The translations under genes and the position numbers were made by a program. DNA of 38,210 bases from Rhizophagus sp. LPA8_4_AMF (taxonomy: Eukaryota > Glomeromycota > Glomeromycetes > Glomerales > Glomeraceae). Under the pieces are notes generated by a model. The model worked only from the letters and a program-made list of their open reading frames with translations. It had not been told where the DNA came from and searched no databases. Of this stretch, positions 1 through 9,317 are shown piece after piece (position 1 is the first letter of the stretch; each line of letters opens with the position of its first letter). The DNA lies in assembly GCA_021464525.1 (NCBI GenBank), contig JADRCO010000309.1:1-38210 (forward strand), read 5' to 3'.

Positions 1-60
1 ATTTTAGGTGCGGCGATGATCACCGTGCGGCGATTTTTTGACATTTCCTTCTATTATCAG
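1..60. other. GC-rich scrap at the window edge, possibly a repeat end
   Basis: The first 40 bases carry GTGCGGCGA twice, around a short GATC-centred palindrome. This is far richer in GC than the surroundings. It may be the end of a dispersed element cut by the window edge. No partner end is visible. Confidence 0.2.
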
Positions 61-114
61 GACGTGTATTATTTTTTATTTATTTATTTTGATTGATAAA
101 CGCATTTCATGCGC

Positions 115-120
115 TTTATT
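115..120 (-). promoter_or_regulatory. Poly(A) signal of the left HSPA12-like gene
   Basis: AATAAA on the minus strand, 19-24 bases beyond the stop codon of the gene ending at 139. The right-hand copy has a changed base here and an AATAAA at 11523-11528 instead. Confidence 0.4.
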
Positions 121-138
121 CATATTTTAAATTATAAT

Positions 139-2205
139 TTACCCATTTTTAATTACAAATAATCCATAAATCACAGCTCCACGTGCAACTGTTGTAGTGG
201 GCTGGGTGGGAACTAAAATTTCATTTACTCGATGAACAAATTCTTTTTTAATCCTATTTTGTAAATATTTGTTTTCACTAAATTCTCCAATTAAGCACAC
301 TGTCGAACGATTTTCTTGAATGTATGAAAAATGTTCATGTATCAAACGGATAATTTTTTCAATGACAGGATCAAACATTTTTTTCATGTCATTATATTTA
401 ATCTCAATAACCCATTGATTATCTTCCATGATTTTCTTGGTCTCTTTACTGATGTATCTCAATAAATTTAGAGCAATATCTTCAATATCAATCATATAAG
501 AAAATTCGGTATCATCTCCTGTGAAGGGTTCTTTCGCATGTTGACAAAATTCTTGGACCATGTATTGTAATTGGCCATTATGATTTTCTTTTAATTGATC
601 TATGGCACAAGTTCCAAGTATTTCACGTAAAAATTTCATAAACTCATAATCAATAAATTTACTTCCACAGCAATCTCCATTGCGTACGGTAACTTCACTT
701 AATCGATCATTTTCAATCAACGTACGAGTAGATATGTCTACAATATCTTTATCACAGTCAACGATCGTAATTGTCCCTAAAATACATGCAAATGAGAATT
801 AATAAATATTTCTCTTTTGAATAAAGTTACAAATAGTCAAACTTACCTCCTATATTAGGCGATATACTTTTCATCAAATATATTGCTGCGGCTTCGGCTG
901 CAAATAAAGAAAAATGAATTACAATAATTAATAAAGGATGTTGTTCTAAAACTTCACTTACATTCTGTAATAAATTGCAGCATTATTGAGTCTCTTTCTT
1001 TAATGAGATTTGCGTGAAATACGCATTCTCTCATAATAGCCATTTCTTTTGATGTATAATTTGCAGGATAAGTAAGAACTAATAACACATTTTCAAAGTA
1101 ATTAACTGTAGGCCAGCAACATTTAATTCTTTCTTTAATGACCTAAAAAATTCAAAAATTAGTAAATAATATAAATATTAAATATAGAATAATATTATAA
1201 TTTCGATACATACCTTTCCAATTTCTCTAAGAAAATCGGTAATAGCTTTTTTATAATTAATCGGAAGTACCGGTACTTCATCATGTTGGCCCAGATATAA
1301 TTTGAACAATTTAACTGGAGGGTTTTCCTTACTAATTTGTTTTCGTTTTGGCTTTTTAGCTAAAGCTGGAGCACCCCAATACACCACATTATTATATTTA
1401 TCATCATATTGAAGAACTGTATTGGCTTTAAATCGGCCTATATCCCAAGGCCACACATTATTTGAACATATTTTTTGACTATTAGCAACATGGCAATAAG
1501 AGAATCCAGAATATTCTGTTCCAAAGTCTAATCCAACAACGACTTTAATATTAGAATAAGATAATTTCGCATCTTTTTCCAAACCTTTAAAATGTAACAA
1601 TATAATTAATATAACTTTTAATTAATATAAATATATCTCTAAAACATTCGTTATCACATACCTTCATTATTGCTTATTGTTGAATTATTGTTATTATTTT
1701 GTTCATCATTTTCTTTAAAAATATTTATATCATTTTCGTCTACTTCCAATATCATTAAATTTTTTTCCAAATTTTGTGAAATTATTTCAAGTCGTTGAAT
1801 TTCTTCATTTTTTCGATTTTCTAAATTTAGAACATATAGTTGAAGTTTTTCAAATTCTTCATCCTTTTTTTTAAGCTTTTCTTTTAAATCATAATTTATT
1901 CGTAAAATTTCTTTATTTTCTTCAATTAAACTTGAATTTTTACGTAAAACTACTTGATTTACTTCATTTAAATCTGAAATTTTATATAAAATTTCTTTTT
2001 TTTGTTCGTTTAAATCTGAATTAATACGTAAGATTTCTTGATTTTTTTCTTGCAGATTTTTATATTGTTGTTTAATCTTTTGATTCTCTTCTAATAAATT
2101 AACAAATTTTTTATTTAACTTATTAAAACCAATTTCTAGTTTTCCAACAACTTCATTATGCTTATCAGGGAGTAAAGTTTCAGAATTTGAACGTTCATTA
2201 GTCAT
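139..2205 (-). CDS. Coiled-coil HSPA12-like Hsp70-family protein, five exons, intact
   Basis: Five exons, read downward: 2205-1662, 1584-1214, 1142-962, 897-847 and 776-139. All four introns (64-77 bp) are GT-AG, and joining them gives one open frame of 594 residues. Residues about 15-165 are a charged coiled coil built on 14-residue units. The Hsp70/actin-type ATPase begins near 196 with phosphate-1 motif GLDFGTEYSG (199-208). LIGEFSEN (544-551) is the adenosine motif, and VPTQPTTTVARGAVIYGL near the end is typical of the HSPA12 branch. No substrate-binding domain follows. At phosphate-2, where the family has DCGGGT, this protein has DCDKDI (389-394), so ATP hydrolysis is doubtful. The start is the ATG opening the coiled coil, conserved in the second copy. 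Cellular role unknown; HSPA12-like proteins are expanded in Rhizophagus. Confidence 0.88.
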
Positions 2206-2342
2206 GATGTCATTTTTTTCTATTCAAGGTTGAAATCTAAGTTCGACTTTTTGACTTTTTTAGCGTGAGCGACAATGTTATACCGAAAATGGTTGCACAA
2301 ATTTCTAAAATGTACTTGTACAGTATCACATTATTATATTTA
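2206..2342 (-). promoter_or_regulatory. Upstream block shared with the second HSPA12-like gene
   Basis: Reading away from the ATG, this block matches 9178-9317 upstream of the other copy. Shared words include TAATATAATAATGTGATACT, GAAATTTGTGCAACCA, TTTCGGTATAA and GTCGCTCACGCTAAAAAAGTC. Intergenic sequence here otherwise diverges quickly, so this is either recent duplication or a kept promoter and 5' leader. No clear TATA box can be assigned. Confidence 0.5.
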
Positions 2343-2344
2343 AC

Positions 2345-2364
2345 TAAGCCACTATAGTGGCTTA
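2345..2364. repeat. 20-bp perfect palindrome
   Basis: TAAGCCACTATAGTGGCTTA equals its own reverse complement. It sits just beyond the point where homology between the two HSPA12-like upstream regions stops. It could be a binding site or an insertion footprint. Confidence 0.45.
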
Positions 2365-3258
2365 TTCAGCCAATCATTTGTCTGTAATAAATAAAAATAG
2401 CATCACTTTTATATACTGCAAAAATATTTATATATATTTTTTAATAATATTAATATTTATTCTTTTTCTTTGACACAATAATAGAATAATTTGCAAAAGA
2501 AAATCATCACTATTGCAGATGATAATTTAAACAATTATTTTATTAACGAGAGTGGAATCGAGAGTCAAATTGGGCATGTTCATTAATAGTATTTTTTTTC
2601 GGTAAATATATAATTTATAGTCAATTTCGTATTTTTCGTATAATTTATGAAAAAAACTTTTTGTCTTGATGAGAATTAATGTTAAGTGCTTTTTATGTAT
2701 TGTATGTTGCAAATTTAGTATAAATAAAAACATGTACATGACATTGAAATTTTTTTGTTTTTTACGTAATTAATATTTGTAACTTTATTAAAATGTTATT
2801 TATTTATTGATGTACTTTTTATAAAATTCGGTAAAATCGATAATATAATAAATTTGATATTTTGCTTGATACCGTAATTTAATTACCGTAATTTAATTTA
2901 GCTATGATTTGGAATTTTGGATGCGAGCTGACGTGTTTCTGAAAGTATATTCTAAGTTGTTTCAGAAAGACTAGCATTAATGATACAACTTCAATAAATG
3001 AATTTTATCTGATGTTCAGTTGCGTTACAATTTATAAGAAATAATGTTTATAAAACTTAAATTTTCTAAACAAAATTGCAAATGAAAATAAAAATATAAA
3101 TGAACATTATTTCAATAAATTTCATACTTATGTTAATAATATTTAATTTTTTTTTACTTTATTGTAAAAAATATAATAATAAAAAGTACTACATAATAAA
3201 AATGTTTTTTATATACCTAATAAAGAATACAACAAATGAAGAATAAATAATAGAATCA
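2365..3258. other. Intergenic, no gene seen
   Basis: AT-rich spacer between the 5' end of the left HSPA12-like gene and the 3' end of the kinase gene. Reading frames here are short and of low complexity. Nothing further is recognised. Confidence 0.6.
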
Positions 3259-5110
3259 TTAATTTTTAACCATGAATTCTAAACATTCAGAATCTTTAAC
3301 TAAAATTTCAGTAAGTCTGCGACTTGTATAATACGATTGTGGATGTGATTGTATAATAGAAGTACTTGCTTGTTCTTGTACTAAAGCTTTGTTTGCTTCT
3401 ACAAATTCAAACGTATCAATTCTTAATTGATTATCAATATCAGGAACTTCGTATTTATAATCTCCATCCCTGTTTAACTCATAAAATTTATTAATACATC
3501 CAATCCATTCAGATAAAATATTTTCAAGCATTATTACCGTTGGTCTATTGGATGGATTTGAATCCCAACATCTTTTCATTAAATCTACATAACATTTTGG
3601 AGTATTTTTTATAATTTCAGGACGTTCCCCTTTACAAATACTCAAAGTAAGGTGATGATCATGTGCTTTATGATTAAATGGAGGAATACCTGATGTAAAT
3701 TCCCACATTATCATTGAAAAGCTATAAATATCACTTGCTGGAGTATAGGGTTTTTTTCTTAATATTTCAGGCGCCATATAAGGTAATACTCCATAAATTT
3801 CATTAACTTTTTTATCAGAATCTTGTAAATTACTTATAGGTTTACATAATCCTAAATCAATAATAAATAACTCATTATGATTATCTGACATTAAAATATT
3901 ACCATCATGAAAATCACCATGAGTTAAATTTGATTCATGGATTACTTTAAGTCCTAATATAATTTTTTTCAATAATTGTAATTTGTCTTGCCACTTAAAT
4001 TTAATTATATCAGATAAACATTTTCTCAAACTTCCTTTTTTTGCATAACTCATTACTATTATATAATTTAAATTATTTGGATCTTGGGTAATTCCAAAGA
4101 ATTGAATAAATTTTGAAAATGATTTTTTCTGACAATTATAATGATATTTCCACTATATAAATGTTAAAAAAATTATTAAATATTTGCAAAAGAAAATAAA
4201 ACTGACTTATTTAATATAGGCACCATACCTCATCCAGAAATTTACCATCCAAACTTGATGAATTATTGAGTGTTTTAAGAATAACCTCATAACCTGTTTG
4301 AAAATTACATCTATTCCATTGTTGTTTGTTAAAATTCCAACTATAAATAGGTCCATCTAACCAGATAGCTTTATGAATTTCACTAAATCCACCTTTATCA
4401 TAATAATTAATACTTGACAATTTATTATAAGGTATCCATTCTAATATTTCATAACTATTTTTAGCATTCAGTTGTGCTTCTTGAATAAATTTATCAATAA
4501 ATATATTTTCACTAGTCCACTTTAAAAAATTTTGTAGAAATCGGTTAGTATTACATTGTCGGCACCACTGGTAATCAATATATGGTTGTTTGCATTCATT
4601 ACATAATTCAACTTCATTTTTATGACCCATTTTGTTACTTTCTGTTGCTTTTTGATGCCAATAAAAGGCTTTTTCTAAATTCTTTTCTGTTCCTTCTCCA
4701 TTATTATAGCATTTTGCTAAATTAAACATTGCCTTTTTATTACCATTTTCTGCTGCTCTTTGATACCAATAAATGGCTTTTTCTAAATTCTTTTCTGTTC
4801 CTTCTCCATTTGTATAATGTATGGCTAAATTATTCATTGCTTTTTCATCACCATTTTCTGCTGCTTTTTGATACCAATAAAAGGCTTTTTCTAAATTCTT
4901 TTCTATTCCATTTCCATTTTTATAAAATATGGTGGCTAAATTAAACATTGCTACTTTATCACCATTTTCTGCTAATTTTTCCAAAGAACTAATACATTCT
5001 TTACAACATAGTTCTTCAGTAAAAGGTTTATTGCAATATAAACAATTTTTGTTGTTAATTGTATCAGTATCTTTGTCTGAGATATTTAAATCTCTCAATT
5101 TAGTTTCCAT
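3259..5110 (-). CDS. Sel1-repeat and zinc-ribbon protein kinase, two exons
   Basis: Exon 1 is 5110-4229 and exon 2 is 4152-3259, joined in phase 0 across a 76-bp GT-AG intron, giving 591 residues. Order: a CxxC...CCxxC cluster (23-39); three Sel1 repeats (about 48-156), each with an EGTEKNLEKA-type core; a CxxC...CxxC ribbon (170-186); a protein kinase (about 233-475); and a low-complexity tail. Kinase landmarks are a loose glycine loop KGGFSEIHKAIW (239-250), the lysine of VILKTL (K279), HGDFHDGNIL as catalytic loop (D374, N379), IDLGLC for DFG (D393) and MAPE (420-423). The catalytic residues are present, so it is probably an active Ser/Thr or TKL-like kinase, with HGD for HRD and DLG for DFG. 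Exon 2 starts at 4152, not at the later in-frame ATG, because FFGITQDP, the hinge region, lies in between. Sel1 repeats usually bind partner proteins. Substrate unknown. Confidence 0.9.
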
Positions 5111-5880
5111 TTAGTTATTTTAGAAATTTATTTTACTGAAAAAAAAATATATATTTTTTTTTTTGACAAAATTTTTTTGGACAAAGTTTTTTTTTTATTT
5201 CAATGAGGAATGAGTTACTAAAAAGGAATATTTTAACCAAAAATAGGTTACAATAAAAAAATTTTTTTCGGAGCCATATTTATGACTGATCTGCGTTGAG
5301 TTTAAAATAAATAAAATAAAAAAATTTGTAGATAAATGAGTATAAATTGAATATTTTCAAAGATAAAACTTAATATATAGACGTACAAAAATCAATATAC
5401 TTATTATAATTGAATTACTTCGCTTTGGATTTTCTAGTTATTATGTGATGATTACATGTGATCGATTGTTTTTGATTATTATTTTCGGGCTATATTTTTT
5501 CCGATGCATTGATCTGCATTATGATTGTTTTACGTTATCAAAAATATTAGAACTACGTGGTGCATGAAATTTTTATCAGTTATTATTTATTGTATATTTT
5601 AAAAAATAGGGTTTTTAAACACTATTTGTGTATTTATGAGTATGACATGATTTTCAATTATAATAATCATGTATTATATGCACAATATTGTTAAATTCTG
5701 AGAACGGAGAAAATTACTATAAAAATGATTTTAAATCAAGTCAATAAATCTATTTGCAATCGATGAATGGATAATCATTCTCAAATACCTCCGAAAGAGT
5801 TTTAACCATTTTAACAGACTTTAACCATACTTTCACATCTATATAACTAGTTGATACCTGTATTAAATAATTAAATAATT
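5111..5880. other. Intergenic, no gene seen
   Basis: Upstream of the Sel1-kinase gene, so its promoter should lie in the first few hundred bases. Runs of A and T directly before the ATG (about 5140-5200) are likely 5' leader. No recognisable motif was found. Confidence 0.5.
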
Positions 5881-5911
5881 TTGAATTGTGTAATGTGGAA
5901 ACCCGTGATAT

Positions 5912-5960
5912 TTCCGCGCCCAATCTATACCGTATTTATAAGAGACATTTGATTGGCTAT
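5912..5960 (+). promoter_or_regulatory. Possible promoter: CCAAT and TATA-like boxes
   Basis: GCGCCCAATC is followed by TATTTATAAG about 20 bases later and by ATTGG (inverted CCAAT) at about 5952. A pyrimidine-rich tract starts about 80 bases downstream. This looks like a promoter on the plus strand, but no convincing coding region follows. Confidence 0.3.
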
Positions 5961-6019
5961 CAAATCATGGGGACAGTCATATTTCTTTTTTTGTTGATGC
6001 GATCGGCGCAGTAGAACGG

Positions 6020-6365
6020 ACTTTTCCTTTCGGTTTTTCCTTCAACTAAATTTATTTAATTATTTTTTTTCGTTAAACCAAAATTTTATTTTGTTTTTTT
6101 TTCGGTTAAACTGAAATCCGAAATTCAATTTTTTTTTCTTTCCATTTTCCGGCTTTTAAATCGGATTTTTTTTTTATTTTTTATTTTTTTCTTTTGTTTC
6201 TCTCTCTTTTTCCGGTTTTATAAAATCGGTTTTTTTAAACTTTTTATAAAAATTTCCGGTTTTTTTTAAAATCGTATTTTAATAATATTTTCTTTCTTTC
6301 TATCTTTCCTGATCTTTTTTTAATATTATTAATTTTTTTTTCTCTTTATAATCTATATACAGTAG
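6020..6365 (+). repeat. Pyrimidine-rich tract with repeated TTCCGG-TTTT-AATCG units
   Basis: About 340 bases strongly biased to T and C on the plus strand. The pattern TTTCCGGnTTTTnnAATCGnnTTTT occurs near 6146, 6209 and 6253, with looser CGGTT copies near 6032 and 6102. It could be a transcribed 5' leader of a lost gene or part of a retroelement terminal repeat. No open reading frame covers it. Confidence 0.45.
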
Positions 6366-7560
6366 TGATATTATTTTCTTAATTGTTTTTTTTCACATTC
6401 TTTCAGCAAGTATTATTAAAGATAATAAATCACTAGCATTTTATTTCTGGTAACGTATCTGCTGATGAGTGTAAGGGACTTTATGAGTTTTTTTCTGTGG
6501 GAATTTAAAGTCTCCATTAAATATTTTTGTGTTCTGGGCAATATATATCACCAGGTGGTAATTAAATTACTTTATCTCAATGTTTTTTACCTTAATGTAC
6601 ATTATTTTTCTAGAAGATAATTATATTTAAATAAATAAAATAATGAGAAAAGAAATCGATTTCCATAAAAAACAATTATATATTTACTATAAAATCTTGT
6701 GGTGCAGAATTTATTTATTTTTAAAAGTAATGAAAAACAAAATATTTTAATTAGTTTCTTATTAAGCTTTATTCTTAATTGTATTTATGTTAATACTATA
6801 TTTAAAAGAATTCATTTTTCTGAAGAAATAAATTTTTTTGCAAAATGTATATGAATCTTACGATCACATTATTACTATGATGCATCAACCGTATCAACTT
6901 TTTAATGGTCATAAAAAATTGTTTTATAAACCTTGAAATACATCTGAGAAAAACTAATGGAATGCAAAATAGGAGGATATTTTTACATATATAATAATTT
7001 AAAAAGAGAAAAAAATAAAAAAATAACAAATTGAAATAATTAAAAATAGAACTGAAGCATTAGATTAGTATGACAAAAATATGTTGTTCACAGAAATAAT
7101 CATAAATTATATTACATTGATTTAACACGATTTTATAAAATGTACAAGTTATACTACAATAATAGCATTCAAAAAAGAAAAAAAAATTATTTTTATCATT
7201 TTTATTATTTAAAACATAACTGTAAAATAAAAAATAAATGCTTTTCATTTTCTGTAGATTTTTTGTTCATAACTCTATTTATTTTTATAATACTTTTATT
7301 TTTATGTGCATAATTTATTATATATTGATTATAAACATTACATTAATCCTGGTGCGAAGCAACGAGTGACTGCTAGTACTATACTAAAATATTTTATCAA
7401 CGGTCGACGTTTGCCCTAAAATATACAATTTCACTTCAAAATCCCTAACATCAATTTCTTTATTTCAACATTTCTTTATCCACGTATTTTCCTTTAATCA
7501 CTTTTATCGATTACGTACCCTCCTGAAGGATAAACTTAATACAATTAAAAATAGCCAATA
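6366..7560. other. Intergenic, no gene seen
   Basis: AT-rich. A CACCAGGTGG palindrome lies near 6550. Otherwise only low-complexity reading frames are present. Confidence 0.5.
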
Positions 7561-8640
7561 GCAAAAATAAAAAAACCAAGATTTTATTGAACTTTCCTAC
7601 AAAAATTACGTCATCTATATGGGATTTTACTTCTCATGTGGCAGTGAGTGGCACTAAGGTTACTAAACGTTGCATCTTAACCGCCAGTTACGTTATGTTC
7701 AGCAACCGCAGACACGATACAGACATCAACTACATCCATATGGCACTTCATATATATTCCACGGATCGCAAATATTATTATTATCAGGTAAAGAAACAAG
7801 TTAAATACGATGATAAAAAGATGTCAATACAAAGATATACATAATAATTGTACAGGTGTGAATTATCATATAACGCTCAGACCTAAATATTGGATCATTT
7901 TATAAAATCCTTAAATCAGCCTTAAATCAGCCTTGCGTCTATCCCTCAAGATCGTAGTATTTATTACAAAGAATACTCCCAACTCAAGTTTGAATCGTGG
8001 GATCACCTCAATAAATCGAACGATGAAGCAGGCTTACCCGTATGCACCTTCGAAAAATCAGGAGATGTCTATAAAGCAGATCACTTCCTTGGCACGTCCG
8101 GTACTGAGAACCCACATTCCAAGTCCAATAAAGTTATTTAACATTTACCTTAAAATTTACTCAACATTCCGTTTTTTCGGAAGAAAAACGAAAGAAAATG
8201 CCCTCAAAAATTATATGCGAAGGCTTAAGAAAATCGAAAGAAATATAAATTGGAATTACCTCCTTTACCACTCGATATTAAAAGTGCCCTCGATTTTATT
8301 ACTTAAAAAAATCATAATATCGACCTTTTCGATCTGGTAGCGGGAGTGTTATACAAGTGTGACCACCTCTATAAAGTGGACGCTCAACGCTCCTGGACTC
8401 CTGGTATAATATCACTAATAAATACAAAGATTCAGACCGTCGAATATGTTACGCTTATTACTACTTCTAAGAACACGGAATTTTCCATCTCCGGCGTGGA
8501 TTATCGATTTTTACAACTACTAACCGTTTTTCCCAAGCGCACTCCTCCACTTTCGGAAGCTGATCCTTAAAACGAACCTTCGTCTATTAAAAAGAAAACT
8601 TTAACAGCTGATCTAGACTATTATGTACTGTCCTGCGACT
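7561..8640 (+). pseudogene. Decayed gene of unknown family, GC-richer than surroundings
   Basis: About 1.1 kb in which all three plus frames show protein-like pieces broken by stops and shifts. Examples are DFIELSYKNYVIYMGFYFS near 7580, DRSIYYKEYSQLKFESWDHL near 7950 followed by GLPVCTFEKSGDVYKADHF, and FDLVAGVLYKCDHLYKVDAQ near 8330. GC content is clearly above the flanks, and several pieces switch frame without an intron signal. This is what a dead gene or transposon ORF looks like. I do not recognise the family. The longest uninterrupted frames (7933-8340 and 8346-8570) are partly shadows of these pieces. Confidence 0.45.
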
Positions 8641-9177
8641 CCGCAATAAGATTAATTTTTTATTTTTTATACAAATTATTAATATTTTTTTTCGCTGTTT
8701 TTTAATTTTTTAGTTTAGTTCTTTTTTTTTCCTATATATCTTTTTTTTCAAAAAGATACTATCCAATATTTCTTATTTCACAAATCAATCCACACCTGAC
8801 AGTATTTACGTGTGGCATCATTATATGATGAACAAAAAATATGAACTTCGTAGATAGATTTTAATTGCTTCTACCTAGTTTTAATATAATTTGTTTTTCA
8901 TTGCAGCCAAAACATGCTATTATAATTGCGTAAAACAATCTACAGTACATATACATAAGGTATATACTGTATATATTTTTTGGGTTTAAATAAAAAAAAA
9001 AAAAAATGATCATCTGTTATTAATCCCAGCTAAATTCTTACGCTTTTTGGTTTAATCGGCAATAATCCTTTAATGACTTTTATATTAATTAAATACAGTT
9101 CGCAATTAATTGTAGCTTTTCATAAATAAGTTGATGCTTTAAAAGGTGTGATGCGATGATTATATGGACTTGTATTG
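8641..9177. other. Intergenic, no gene seen
   Basis: T-rich then mixed AT sequence between the decayed gene and the upstream block of the right HSPA12-like gene. It includes a near-palindromic TATATACTGTATATA at about 8961-8975. Confidence 0.5.
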
Positions 9178-9317
9178 GTTAATATAATAATGTGATACTA
9201 TATTGTACAACTTGGAAATTTGTGCAACCACTTTCGGTATAAAAATTGTCGCTCACGCTAAAAAAGTCTAATTTGGATTTCAACTTCAAAATTTTTTAAA
9301 TTGAAGAAAATGACATC
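9178..9317 (+). promoter_or_regulatory. Upstream block shared with the first HSPA12-like gene
   Basis: Counterpart of 2206-2342 in opposite orientation. Homology runs up to the ATG at 9318 with a few small insertions. It probably holds the core promoter and 5' leader. Confidence 0.5.

Noticed and set aside
2527-2739. 70-codon minus frame next to the HSPA12-like gene
   Set aside because: Low-complexity composition of AT-rich spacer; not conserved upstream of the second copy.
4729-5114. Open frames on the plus strand (4729-4944, 4929-5114)
   Set aside because: They are antisense shadows of the Sel1 repeats of the minus-strand kinase gene; the repeat structure keeps the opposite strand open.
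6802-7248. Minus-strand frames rich in Phe, Tyr and Ile
   Set aside because: Composition expected from T-rich DNA; no start context or domain.
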